Under the pieces are notes generated by a model that was not told the origin of the DNA, made no database searches, and saw only the letters and a program-made list of their open reading frames with translations. A stretch of DNA of 64,000 bases, taken from the IMG/VR virus record IMGVR_UViG_3300045971_000385, positions 1 to 64,000 of that record; one strand, written 5' to 3'. Made by a program: the position numbers and the translations under genes. The stretch comes from a virus. Of this stretch, positions 1-7,064 are shown piece after piece (within the stretch, counting starts at the first letter, position 1; every line of letters begins with the position of its first letter).

Positions 1-261
1 GAAGGCTGGAAAGATAACTTAGCAGCTGCTGCAGTTGTTGGTGGATTAGCTGTTGCTGGAGGGAGTTTAATCGGTGCGCAAAAAGCTATTAATTCCAATA
101 CTATTCATATTGATGGTAAAGAATTTTACAAAAAGTCTGAGCCGGAAGATAAGTCAGAAGCTAAAATAAAAACTGATGACAAAGGAAATAAGTTTTATAC
201 GTGGTCAACTACAGCTGGGAATAAAACACACTATTGGTATTCTCCAGTTAATAAAAAGTAA
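1..261 (+). CDS. 3' end of a small protein with one hydrophobic segment (partial)
   Basis: The reading frame is open from the first base and stops at TAA 259-261, so the start lies outside the window. The visible 86 residues contain an Ala/Gly/Val-rich hydrophobic stretch (residues about 8-27) followed by a polar, Lys-rich tail with several Tyr and Trp. The hydrophobic stretch could be a transmembrane helix, or a glycine-zipper-like segment. A strong stem-loop follows 24 bases after the stop. I do not recognise the family. Confidence 0.7.
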   Translation, partial: EGWKDNLAAAAVVGGLAVAGGSLIGAQKAINSNTIHIDGKEFYKKSEPEDKSEAKIKTDDKGNKFYTWSTTAGNKTHYWYSPVNKK

Positions 262-284
262 ATAAGTTACTCTAAAGTAATAAA

Positions 285-310
285 CAAAGCCCTCTAAATA
301 GAGGGCTTTG
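285..310 (+). terminator. Rho-independent-type terminator stem-loop
   Basis: A perfect inverted repeat, CAAAGCCCTCTA/TAGAGGGCTTTG, sits just after the first gene and ends in a short T-rich stretch. It lies directly upstream of an early promoter (325-353). This stem-loop plus promoter arrangement matches the PeSL cassettes known from T4-type phages. Confidence 0.85.
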
Positions 311-324
311 TTACAATTAAACGT

Positions 325-353
325 TGTACATTCGTCAGGTTACATGTTATAAT
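325..353 (+). promoter_or_regulatory. Early sigma70-type promoter
   Basis: TGTACA (325-330), a 17-bp spacer holding TCAGGTTACATG, and TATAAT (348-353) preceded by TG at 345-346 (extended -10). The downstream leader contains TATAAATTGATTAA, repeated behind most early promoters in this window. Confidence 0.85.
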
Positions 354-383
354 AACTTATAAATTGATTAATCTGGAGCTATA

Positions 384-680
384 ATGTCAACAATGCAACT
401 ATTCGGTATTCAAGAAACTTATACTGGCTATTGGGTAACCTCAGCAAAATATGGAAGTCTTGGAGATTTCAATAAAGAAGTTTCAATCTTTGCTCAAGAA
501 AAAAATGCTGAACAAGCAATTAAAGAAATTAATAAAAGTATAAAAATTCAAGCACTTGTAGAATCTGAAGAATCCGATGCATTAATATGGGGAACTCATA
601 TCAATCATGCATATCAACAGTTGTTTATAAGAAACATTTCTTTCAACGTAGTTCCCTTAAATGTTACTCCAGTGCAATAA
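384..680 (+). CDS. Small early protein, unknown
   Basis: 98 residues, the first gene behind an early promoter, with the Shine-Dalgarno sequence CTGGAG about 6 bases before the ATG. The protein is soluble, has no membrane segment and no motif I recognise. The middle region (residues about 30-60) is Glu/Lys-rich and probably helical. It is the only gene before the next early promoter at 700-728. Position and size fit the many small T4-type early proteins that redirect host functions, but that role is inference. Confidence 0.75.
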   Translation: MSTMQLFGIQETYTGYWVTSAKYGSLGDFNKEVSIFAQEKNAEQAIKEINKSIKIQALVESEESDALIWGTHINHAYQQLFIRNISFNVVPLNVTPVQ

Positions 681-699
681 AATTGTTACACTCTTTTAA

Positions 700-728
700 T
701 GTACATTTCGTCAGGATCATGATATAAT
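700..728 (+). promoter_or_regulatory. Early sigma70-type promoter
   Basis: TGTACA (700-705), 17-bp spacer containing GTCAGG, TATAAT (723-728) with TG at 720-721. A GTTACACTCTTTT block lies just upstream and the AAATTGATTAAAC leader follows. It drives the GIY-YIG gene and downstream genes. Confidence 0.85.
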
Positions 729-757
729 TACTTATAAATTGATTAAACGGAGTTAAA

Positions 758-1069
758 GTGGCTAAAGCTATTTATAAGAAGATGCATATTATTTATTTGT
801 TAACAAATGTTATCACTTGTGAAACTTATATCGGAATGGCAGTTTGTGTAGATCGTTCTGGAAAAGAAACTTTAGCAGCTCGTTGGAGTCGTCACGTAGG
901 TCGGGCAAAAAACCAAGGCAAAAATTGGGCACTTTGCAAATCAATCCGCAAATATGGAGCAGAAGTTTTCCACAAAGAGATAGTTACTTTTGTTCGTGGA
1001 AAAGCGGCAGCTCATACTCTTGAAACCGAAATGAAAAAGGCAGGGAAACCAACCCTGAATACAGCATGA
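758..1069 (+). CDS. GIY-YIG domain endonuclease-like protein
   Basis: 103 residues starting at GTG 758, with CGGAG placed 6 bases upstream, so GTG is preferred. The N-terminal strand shows the GIY-YIG signature in variant form (IIYLLTN at 11-17 and TYIG at 23-26). It is followed by an Arg-rich helix (AARWSRHVGRA), IRKYG and a late Glu, the family order. GIY-YIG domains are single-strand nicking or cutting nucleases, common in T4-like phages as homing enzymes (Seg family) or repair nucleases. This is a minimal single-domain version without a visible DNA-binding tail. The stop overlaps the next start (ATGA). Confidence 0.8.
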   Translation: MAKAIYKKMHIIYLLTNVITCETYIGMAVCVDRSGKETLAARWSRHVGRAKNQGKNWALCKSIRKYGAEVFHKEIVTFVRGKAAAHTLETEMKKAGKPTLNTA

Positions 1070-1431
1070 ACAATGTTTTACTTAAACAAGCCCTCGAAAT
1101 AATTGCATCAATGACTCCACAACAAATTGTAGATTCTATGATTGAGTATGGGATTAAAGTCTCAACTGACACAGATGGAATTTTGCCAGAACCAGTTAAA
1201 CAGCTTCCATTAACTCCTGAATTACTTCAAAAGTTAAAAGTTTTATCTCAAGGTGAATCTTTTTTCGATCGTACTGATAGTGAAGGAGATCCACTAACTC
1301 CTGACGATCTTGAATTAAATGCTGATGATATTTTTTCAACGGGATATGAATCTGGAGAAATTCAATTGGCACGCGAAATATTATTTCAATTAATGGGTGA
1401 GGAAGAATATGTTAAATTTGCCAGTAACTAA
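1066..1431 (+). CDS. Early protein, unknown
   Basis: 121 residues, start coupled to the preceding GIY-YIG gene through ATGA. The sequence is acidic, especially residues 60-105 with several Asp/Glu runs, and has a helical N-terminus. No catalytic motif or membrane segment is visible. The last 23 bases overlap the next gene. Acidic small phage proteins sometimes mimic DNA or bind host polymerase, but nothing in the sequence proves it here. Confidence 0.7.
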   Translation: MNNVLLKQALEIIASMTPQQIVDSMIEYGIKVSTDTDGILPEPVKQLPLTPELLQKLKVLSQGESFFDRTDSEGDPLTPDDLELNADDIFSTGYESGEIQLAREILFQLMGEEEYVKFASN

Positions 1432-1609
1432 AGATGAACTTCGGCAGCTTCATTCCGGTATCGAATTTGCGAAGAAGTCTCTTTATGATACCGGAAGAAA
1501 TGCAGTAGATGAAGCATTCGGCGCGGGATATTTCGAAAAGACTTTAAAGAATATGCTTGCACTTGAAGATAAATTAGTAAATGCATTTTATTCAAAAGAC
1601 GACGAATAA
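1409..1609 (+). CDS. Small helical protein, paralogue of the N-terminus of the next gene
   Basis: 66 residues from ATG 1409, chosen because GAGG lies 7 bases upstream; an upstream in-frame GTG at 1397 lacks this. The protein starts MLNLPVTKDELRQL and ends in a helix with LEDKLVNAFY. Residues 1-60 align with residues 1-58 of the neighbouring HNH protein (MLNLTKDELR..., ...LLEEKIATAYY). It may be the free-standing version of a domain that was duplicated and joined to a nuclease. Function unknown. Confidence 0.75.
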   Translation: MLNLPVTKDELRQLHSGIEFAKKSLYDTGRNAVDEAFGAGYFEKTLKNMLALEDKLVNAFYSKDDE

Positions 1610-1618
1610 GGATTTAAA

Positions 1619-2485
1619 ATGTTAAACTTGACAAAAGATGAATTGCGAATGGTTCGTGAGGGAGTTAAACTCTCTATGGAAAATTTCCGTAATAATCAAG
1701 ATAAGACAAGTGAGTCATTTGATCTGCTATATTTCGGACAGACATTAAACAAATTAAATTTGTTAGAAGAAAAAATAGCCACCGCATATTATGCACCTGG
1801 AAATAAAGAAGCTAAAGCTAAATCAGCAAATGTAGATTTACCAGCTTCTCCAGCAGCAAAAGCGTTAATTAAATATCACAAGACCCGCGAAGGATTTAAT
1901 GTTAAGCAGGTTTTAACTGTTAAACAGGGAATGTTAATAGTCAAAACAAAACAGAAATTCCACAAAATCAGTAAGCGATTAAAATTCTTCGGAGTTCATA
2001 CAACTCAACCACACCGCATGAAACAATATTTAGTTAACTCCGGGCAAAATACCTGTGTTAAATGTGGAGTAGTTGGAGATCATTTTAATCTCGAGCGACA
2101 TAAAAATGCGGAATCCAATGCATACAATATTACTCTTTATGGCTGGAAGGGAGAGAAAGAAGTTGCAATGACATGGGATCATATTATTCCTGTTGCTCTT
2201 GGTGGTGCTGATTCAGTAGAAAATGCTCAATGTATGTGCAGCGATTGCAATGTGGAGAAGGGACACAATCTTTCCATATTTGATATTGCTAAAATAGTCA
2301 CTGATCCAAATGTTCTTAAAATGTACAAATCGGAAAATGTTGCTAAGAAGCCAGGCATTGAAAAATTACTAGCCCAAATGAAACAGAATTTGAGTATGGA
2401 ATGTAATCGCATCAAACATATGCCACCAATAAAGCAAGACAAAGTTCACCCATCAGTCGCAAGAATGGTAAAAGCATATTCATAA
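1619..2485 (+). CDS. HNH endonuclease with an N-terminal domain shared with its neighbour
   Basis: 288 residues. Residues 1-58 repeat the fold of the preceding 66-residue protein. A Lys-rich linker follows (about 60-140). The C-terminal half is an HNH nuclease: CVKCG near 146-149, TWDHIIPVALGG near 185-196, and CSDCNVEKG near 207-215, giving the metal-binding Cys pairs and catalytic His. HNH enzymes cut DNA with one metal ion and occur in phages as homing or packaging nucleases. The fusion to a neighbour-derived domain suggests an adapted homing-type nuclease. HNH call is strong; role is open. Confidence 0.88.
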   Translation: MLNLTKDELRMVREGVKLSMENFRNNQDKTSESFDLLYFGQTLNKLNLLEEKIATAYYAPGNKEAKAKSANVDLPASPAAKALIKYHKTREGFNVKQVLTVKQGMLIVKTKQKFHKISKRLKFFGVHTTQPHRMKQYLVNSGQNTCVKCGVVGDHFNLERHKNAESNAYNITLYGWKGEKEVAMTWDHIIPVALGGADSVENAQCMCSDCNVEKGHNLSIFDIAKIVTDPNVLKMYKSENVAKKPGIEKLLAQMKQNLSMECNRIKHMPPIKQDKVHPSVARMVKAYS

Positions 2486-2500
2486 TTAAGGTAGAATACT

Positions 2501-2902
2501 ATGAGCAACAATCTTACTGCTTGGCTTTCAGCCATTAATGCTCCAGAACGAGCTCAACATTTAGTTGTATTTGCAAAGGAACACATTAGAAATTCTAGCG
2601 GGGTTAAAACTCTCGGTTCCTTTCTAAATTGCTTAAATGATAATGAATTAACAACTTTGAATTTCTTGCTTGAATTGGATTGTGCGCGCAAGGATATTGA
2701 AGAACTTATCACTTACACGCACGATAATGTTTTCTTTTGTCAAGAAGCCACAATGGAAGATACAATAAGTTACTTTAAATTAATTGCATCTTTGATAACA
2801 AGAAGTCGTCAATTAGGTGGAGATTATGTTATTAAAGATGAAACTGTTATAACATTTAAACCAGAAGGAGCTACCCAAGATACAGAACATTACTTTCTGT
2901 AA
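2501..2902 (+). CDS. Early protein, unknown
   Basis: 133 residues, mostly helical by composition, with no recognisable motif. Two Cys residues (about 47 and 66) are not arranged as a metal site. The final codons (HYFL, bases 2891-2902) begin a 59-base block that recurs almost unchanged at 6121-6179 together with an early promoter. This shows that the gene end and promoter have moved as a unit. Nothing in the sequence points to a biochemical role. Confidence 0.72.
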   Translation: MSNNLTAWLSAINAPERAQHLVVFAKEHIRNSSGVKTLGSFLNCLNDNELTTLNFLLELDCARKDIEELITYTHDNVFFCQEATMEDTISYFKLIASLITRSRQLGGDYVIKDETVITFKPEGATQDTEHYFL

Positions 2903-2949
2903 ACATTCCTGTTACAATTCTTTTGAAAATAACTAAAATAACTGTGTAC
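2891..2949 (+). repeat. Direct repeat copy A: gene tail plus early promoter upstream region
   Basis: Nearly identical to 6121-6179 (about four differences in 59 bases), including a 41-base stretch without differences. It spans the last codons of the 2501-2902 gene and the -35 region of the promoter at 2945-2973. Confidence 0.85.
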
Positions 2950-2973
2950 TTTATCAGGTTAACGTGTTATAAT
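2945..2973 (+). promoter_or_regulatory. Early sigma70-type promoter
   Basis: TGTACT (2945-2950), 17-bp spacer with TCAGGTTAACG, TATAAT (2968-2973) with TG at 2965-2966. It is followed by the conserved ATATAAATTGATTAAAC leader and drives the AAA ATPase gene. Confidence 0.85.
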
Positions 2974-3010
2974 AACATATAAATTGATTAAACAGCTAAA
3001 GGAATAAACT

Positions 3011-3976
3011 ATGAATGAAGCAATAATCTCCTTGGATTCTCGTTCAAACAAATGGACAGCAACATTTAATGGCAAGATTCTTGCTTCTTCTCCTAATAAA
3101 GAATATGTTATCAGCAACATAACTAATGGTCGATGCACAAAAGCCAATGCTGTAAAAGTTACTAAAGTTCGTGAGGTTGGTCAAACAACTTTGAATGCAG
3201 AAACTGGTAAAGTTGAAAATGTTGAACGCTTTAATATTAATGAGCGTTTCGAATTTCTTACAGATTTCGTAAACATGGTTGCTGATCGCACTTCTGCTTC
3301 ATTAATAATTACAGGTGAAGGCGGTCTTGGAAAAACTTTTACAGTTAATCGTGCTTTGACCGATGCAGGTATGCAAAATACTGCAAAGCTGGTTGGATTT
3401 AGTTCAGATGATGGTTTAACTGCTGCACAATCTCGGACTTTGTATTCTGTTGTTAAAGGTTATTCCACGGCAAAAGGTTTGTATCGCACGTTATACGAAA
3501 ATCGTAATCGCGTAATTATTTTTGATGATTGCGATTCAATTCTTAAAGATGATACTGCACTGAATATTCTCAAGGGTGCATTGGATTCTTATGACGAGCG
3601 GATTATTTCTTGGAATGCAGAAAGTTTCGGCAAAGATGATGATCTCCCACGTAGCTTTGCTTTTAAAGGTGGAGTTATTTTTATCTCTAATATGCCTTTA
3701 TTCAAGATCGATAATGCAGTTCGCTCCCGTGCAATCTGTGTTGATGTGTCAATGACTCTGGATCAGAAAATTGAACGCATGACCCGCATTATCGATGACG
3801 AAGGATTCTTGCCAGAATATGAACGTTCTGCAAAAGTAATGGCTTTGGCTTTCATTAACAAAATGAAAAATGAAACAAAAGAAATGTCCCTTCGCACTTT
3901 GATTTCAGTTACAAAAGTTGCTGGACGCGGAGACAATTGGGAACGACGTGCAGAATATCTCTTGACTGCAGTTTAA
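3011..3976 (+). CDS. AAA-type ATPase
   Basis: 321 residues. Walker A is at 102-109 (GEGGLGKT), Walker B at about 168-173 (VIIFDD). A sensor-1-like FISNMP follows near 234, and NAVRSRA near 243 could be an arginine-finger region. The first 75 residues form a small extra domain. The family couples ATP hydrolysis to remodelling of protein or nucleic acid. It does not look like the T4 clamp loader gp44 or the helicases, and the partner is unknown. It is the first gene of an early operon, with SD AAAGGAATAA before the ATG. The ATPase call is firm; the substrate is not known. Confidence 0.85.
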   Translation: MNEAIISLDSRSNKWTATFNGKILASSPNKEYVISNITNGRCTKANAVKVTKVREVGQTTLNAETGKVENVERFNINERFEFLTDFVNMVADRTSASLIITGEGGLGKTFTVNRALTDAGMQNTAKLVGFSSDDGLTAAQSRTLYSVVKGYSTAKGLYRTLYENRNRVIIFDDCDSILKDDTALNILKGALDSYDERIISWNAESFGKDDDLPRSFAFKGGVIFISNMPLFKIDNAVRSRAICVDVSMTLDQKIERMTRIIDDEGFLPEYERSAKVMALAFINKMKNETKEMSLRTLISVTKVAGRGDNWERRAEYLLTAV

Positions 3977-3986
3977 GGAAACGAAA

Positions 3987-4187
3987 ATGACTGAAGAATT
4001 TATATCCTTAGGTGCAAAATGCAAAGTCTGCGGGAAGACCCGTGGATTGCATCAAAGCAAAACAGCAATGTGTCCGACTGGATTAAAAACTCGTATAGGA
4101 TATACTTCCTTCGGTCCAACAGTATTTGAATTGAAGCCAAGTTCGAAAAAAGAAATTGAAGCTGAAAAGAAACGGTTTAAAATATGA
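3987..4187 (+). CDS. Small protein with possible zinc knuckle
   Basis: 66 residues, SD AAGGAAACG just upstream. The N-terminal third has CKVCGKTRGLH (Cys 13 and 16, His 23) plus Cys 30, a spacing that could bind one zinc ion. The rest is basic and Lys-rich at the C-terminus. The stop overlaps the next start (ATGA). A nucleic-acid-binding role is possible but unproven. Confidence 0.7.
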   Translation: MTEEFISLGAKCKVCGKTRGLHQSKTAMCPTGLKTRIGYTSFGPTVFELKPSSKKEIEAEKKRFKI

Positions 4188-4543
4188 CTTACCCTACTGA
4201 ATTAATTGCCCAAGCCGAATATGAAATGAAAATTTTTGAGCGCTGCGGTAGTATTACGTGTCAAAATTTAATCAATGAAGTTAAGAAACTTCGTGCTACA
4301 ATTGAGACAATAAAGCAAGCAAAAGTAGATGAGTATTTTCCAGGAGATACGAAACCGTTATTATCCAAATATGAAATTGAAAGTCGTTTACAGGCATTCT
4401 GGGATTCAAATGAGCAAGATTGGTCGGTGTTCAATGATGTTCCTGAATCACAGCAAGTAAGTGTGATGTACCCACATCGAATAAGTGCTCTCAATATTGA
4501 TCCCGCGCACCTTGGTCCAAAAACAGAAGGAGGATTAACATGA
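4184..4543 (+). CDS. Early protein, unknown
   Basis: 119 residues, ATGA-coupled on both sides within the early operon from 2945. The first 45 residues look helical (coiled-coil-like NEVKKLRATIETIKQAK). The C-terminal half is aromatic and Pro-rich. No known motif. Confidence 0.7.
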   Translation: MTYPTELIAQAEYEMKIFERCGSITCQNLINEVKKLRATIETIKQAKVDEYFPGDTKPLLSKYEIESRLQAFWDSNEQDWSVFNDVPESQQVSVMYPHRISALNIDPAHLGPKTEGGLT

Positions 4544-4893
4544 CTGAAGTTAAACTAATAACAGCTCAAGAGGCAAGAGAGCTAGTTCAATCTAGCGATG
4601 AACTTGTTTCTAAAATGCTTAATTGCATCAGTACTGAAATTTCTATTGCTTGTAAACTTGGAGCACGCTTTATCTATTTGGATAAAGCAATTGGTTCTCC
4701 AATTTTCCATGTCAATAATGAATCATTTAGGGCAAATGAACCTACTCCTATTCAGCAGCTTTATTTTGAAAAGTTGCAAGCTGCAGGATATCAAGTTAAA
4801 ATGGATCAGCAAACTTATAAAGGTGGTGGTCTGGGTTGTATGGAAGAAAATCCTCCTGATGTTACTCGTTGGCATATTAAAGTTTCCTGGTAG
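4540..4893 (+). CDS. Early protein, unknown (phage small-ORF type)
   Basis: 117 residues. It starts with MTEVKLITAQEARELV, a helix-first layout, and ends in RWHIKVSW, which reads as a terminal beta strand. I have the impression of similar small proteins in other large myoviruses, in which a single alpha/beta domain ends with an I-x-W strand, but I cannot name a family. Coupled to the upstream gene by ATGA. Confidence 0.68.
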   Translation: MTEVKLITAQEARELVQSSDELVSKMLNCISTEISIACKLGARFIYLDKAIGSPIFHVNNESFRANEPTPIQQLYFEKLQAAGYQVKMDQQTYKGGGLGCMEENPPDVTRWHIKVSW

Positions 4894-4899
4894 AAAATT

Positions 4900-5139
4900 A
4901 TGATAGACACTCACAAACTTATAGAATTTTGTTATGAAGCAAAATTGAATATCCAACCTAACCCAATGTTAATGAGCGATGAGCTTTTAGATTTCGCACA
5001 AATGATTGTTAAAGAATGTACCGGAATCATGCGTCAAAAATCAGTTGATGCACAACGCAACAACACTTATATGGGTGATGATGTTCCAACATCAGTACTT
5101 ATTTCTGCTGTTGAAAAACACTTTAGGATTTCAAAATGA
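4900..5139 (+). CDS. Small early protein, unknown
   Basis: 79 residues, 6 bases after the preceding stop and overlapping the next gene by ATGA. Helix-rich, with an HKLIEFCYEAK start and a Met-rich middle. No motif recognised. Confidence 0.65.
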   Translation: MIDTHKLIEFCYEAKLNIQPNPMLMSDELLDFAQMIVKECTGIMRQKSVDAQRNNTYMGDDVPTSVLISAVEKHFRISK

Positions 5140-5822
5140 GTACTCATGCTGCAATTTGGATGCGAAATTCCGAAGGTACAGTTACAGGGATTTACTGTCA
5201 CTATGATGGTTATCTTTCTCATGTTGGCAGAATACTTCAAGCTCATTATAATGATCCCGAGAAAGTAAAAGCTCTAATATCACTTGGCGACATTTCTTAT
5301 TTGGGAAATACTTTAGAATCAAAAGCCGGGCAGCATGTGGATAATAACATCAACACGATAGTAGATAAAGATAGATACACATTAGCTTACGGAGAACGAC
5401 CATCAGAAGCAGATGATGTAGAATCATTTATGAACGGTTGGAAAGAAGAATTTAATTATTTCTGGAATGGTAATGACTGGTTATTTTTTGACGATGTCAA
5501 ATGGGTTTATTTAAGAAATGTATTGGCTGAGGAGAATATTATGGTATGGCAAGATGACATGGTAGTTGAGCAACAATCAACTGCAGGTTGGAGTGACAAG
5601 AAAATTGAAGTTCGGCTTTCAAATGAAGAAGTTTCAGATCTTCATAAGCATGAAATCCTGGATCGTATTTCTGTTATTAATCATTTGTTTAATGACGTTG
5701 TTATGGATCACCCAGCAGCAAAATTGCTCACTCAAGATAAGCTTGAATTAGTTGGGAAAGCTTTGGCTGATCTTTATCAAGATGCTGGTAACATGCGCTT
5801 TGAAGAGAAGCCGTTATGTTAA
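5136..5822 (+). CDS. Conserved phage protein of unknown function (STHAAIW/YCHYDGY type)
   Basis: 228 residues. The N-terminus reads MSTHAAIWMRNSEGTVTGIY followed by CHYDGYLSHVGRIL, then DPEKVKALISLGDISYLG. This resembles a protein group that I recall being widespread in phages, in which the N-terminal third is the conserved part; I know of no demonstrated activity. The central part is Trp- and acidic-rich. It overlaps its neighbours at both ends, so it is translated within the early operon. Recognition of the group is good; function is unknown. Confidence 0.75.
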   Translation: MSTHAAIWMRNSEGTVTGIYCHYDGYLSHVGRILQAHYNDPEKVKALISLGDISYLGNTLESKAGQHVDNNINTIVDKDRYTLAYGERPSEADDVESFMNGWKEEFNYFWNGNDWLFFDDVKWVYLRNVLAEENIMVWQDDMVVEQQSTAGWSDKKIEVRLSNEEVSDLHKHEILDRISVINHLFNDVVMDHPAAKLLTQDKLELVGKALADLYQDAGNMRFEEKPLC

Positions 5823-6040
5823 TGCTAACAGTAATTTACAATGGTTCTCAAAACCAAGAACCAGTTCTTTTAACTGGAAAGGATATGAGAGTTATTGGCG
5901 CAAAAGAAGTTGATGAAGTTTTGTTATTAGCTCTAGGAGATAAGTTACTAGAAGAAAACATTATTTCTGCATATCAATTAGTTCAACATGTAGGAATGCC
6001 AGTAACTAAAATTCTTGCGGGTCTTGAAGAATCTGAGTGA
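5816..6040 (+). CDS. Small early protein, unknown
   Basis: 74 residues, overlapping the preceding gene by 7 bases, the last gene of this early operon. Composition suggests a small alpha/beta protein with Leu-rich helices. A hairpin (6055-6097) follows the stop. No motif recognised. Confidence 0.65.
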   Translation: MLMLTVIYNGSQNQEPVLLTGKDMRVIGAKEVDEVLLLALGDKLLEENIISAYQLVQHVGMPVTKILAGLEESE

Positions 6041-6054
6041 CACCCAGATGAACC

Positions 6055-6097
6055 CAGAGATGATTTCACTCTCTATTAAGATAGTTAATCATCTCTG
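6055..6097 (+). other. Stem-loop without T-run after the early operon
   Basis: CAGAGATGATT (6055-6065) pairs perfectly with AATCATCTCTG (6087-6097). The 21-base loop holds a nested CTAT/ATAG helix. There is no T-run after it, so it is not a classic terminator; it may end or process the operon mRNA ahead of the promoter at 6175. Confidence 0.6.
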
Positions 6098-6120
6098 ATG
6101 AAGAAACACCTCTGAATAGT

Positions 6121-6179
6121 TACTTTCTATTAACATTTCTGTTACAATTCTTTTGAAAATAACTAAAATAACTGTGTAC
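6121..6179 (+). repeat. Direct repeat copy B: remnant gene tail plus early promoter upstream region
   Basis: Near copy of 2891-2949. Here the part matching the end of the 2501-2902 coding sequence lies in non-coding DNA, so it reads as a remnant carried along with the promoter. Confidence 0.85.
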
Positions 6180-6203
6180 ATACGTCAGGTTGCATGATAT
6201 AAT
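6175..6203 (+). promoter_or_regulatory. Early sigma70-type promoter
   Basis: TGTACA (6175-6180), 17-bp spacer with GTCAGGTTGCATG, TATAAT (6198-6203) with TG at 6195-6196, then the AAATTGATAAAAC leader. It serves the genes at 6242-7064. Confidence 0.85.
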
Positions 6204-6241
6204 TACTTATAAATTGATAAAACGACTAAGGAAAATATCAA

Positions 6242-6343
6242 ATGGATGCAACATTATGGGATAGATACCAAATGTACGTCGCAAGAATGCAGGGTTCAGA
6301 TGAATATATTCTAACATATGATGAGTGGCTTGAATGCCCGTAG
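6242..6343 (+). CDS. 33-residue early peptide
   Basis: The ATG at 6242 is the first after the promoter at 6175-6203 and has AAGGAAAA 8 bases upstream. The frame encodes 33 residues rich in Trp, Tyr, Met and Asp (MDATLWDRYQMYVARM...). It ends at TAG 6341-6343, 48 bases before the next gene. Promoter, SD and first position support translation. No family is recognised. Confidence 0.6.
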   Translation: MDATLWDRYQMYVARMQGSDEYILTYDEWLECP

Positions 6344-6391
6344 TTATTTCAGTTACAAATTATTTTATTAAAAATTAAAGGAATTAAAATT

Positions 6392-6862
6392 ATGTTACAA
6401 AATATCGCTCACATTGCTTCTCTCCCATATCGCCCAAATGATTCCATCATCATGGAAATGCTGCGTCGCATCGAACGCAAATTACCAAAAGGCATGAAAG
6501 TTGATAGCAAGAATTTTCAGCAATCTGTTTTGGATGCTGGAAAAGCTGTTGATGCAGAAGGTGACATGGCAATTCTTTCTTTAGTTCGCCAAATTTCTGC
6601 TCCTGAACCAGAAAAAGTGTTGAAGATTAAATCTTCTCCTAAAGGTGCTCGTATTGAAATCGCGGCTGCTGATGGAGTTCGTTATTCTTTCGGCCCAATT
6701 TGGAATGTTTCTGTCAACAAAGGCAAAGGTATTGCATATGCTGAATGCAATCGCAACAAATTGAATCATCAAGGGTTGATGATGGGTATCAAAGATCCAG
6801 CAGATATGGATGTCCAAGTATTGGGTAAAGCAATTGCTGAAGCTTTAGTTATTCAGGGCTGA
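6392..6862 (+). CDS. Early protein, unknown
   Basis: 156 residues, SD AAAGGAATT. The N-terminal half is helical and basic (RRIERKLPKGMKV). The C-terminal half has alternating hydrophobic residues suggesting beta strands, including a YSFGPIWNVSV stretch. Codon use is cleaner than in its small neighbours, with C-ending Arg and His codons, which hints at high expression. No motif recognised. Confidence 0.72.
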   Translation: MLQNIAHIASLPYRPNDSIIMEMLRRIERKLPKGMKVDSKNFQQSVLDAGKAVDAEGDMAILSLVRQISAPEPEKVLKIKSSPKGARIEIAAADGVRYSFGPIWNVSVNKGKGIAYAECNRNKLNHQGLMMGIKDPADMDVQVLGKAIAEALVIQG

Positions 6863-6863
6863 T

Positions 6864-7064
6864 ATGCAGGATAAAATTTTTATCCCTAAAGGTGCTCTAA
6901 AGAAGCAACAACCCGATAATGTTGTTGCTTCTAATTTAATAGAGCTCCGCGATAGTCTTCAGCATAGGGCTTTCTATGAAAATGGAACATGCAAAAATAC
7001 AGATATTGCTGAAATAGTTTTCAAAATTAATTCTTGTCTCTATCTTCAGAATCCAAGATTTTAA
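6864..7064 (+). CDS. Small early protein, unknown
   Basis: 66 residues starting 2 bases after the preceding stop. The last 38 bases overlap, tail to tail, the end of the minus-strand gene at 7027-7890. The first half is polar and the end helical. No motif recognised. Confidence 0.6.
   Translation: MQDKIFIPKGALKKQQPDNVVASNLIELRDSLQHRAFYENGTCKNTDIAEIVFKINSCLYLQNPRF

Noticed and set aside
355-362. TATAAATTGATTAA leaders as late promoters
   Set aside because: They resemble TATAAATA but end in TTG, and always lie just after a sigma70-type -10 box, so they are early leaders.
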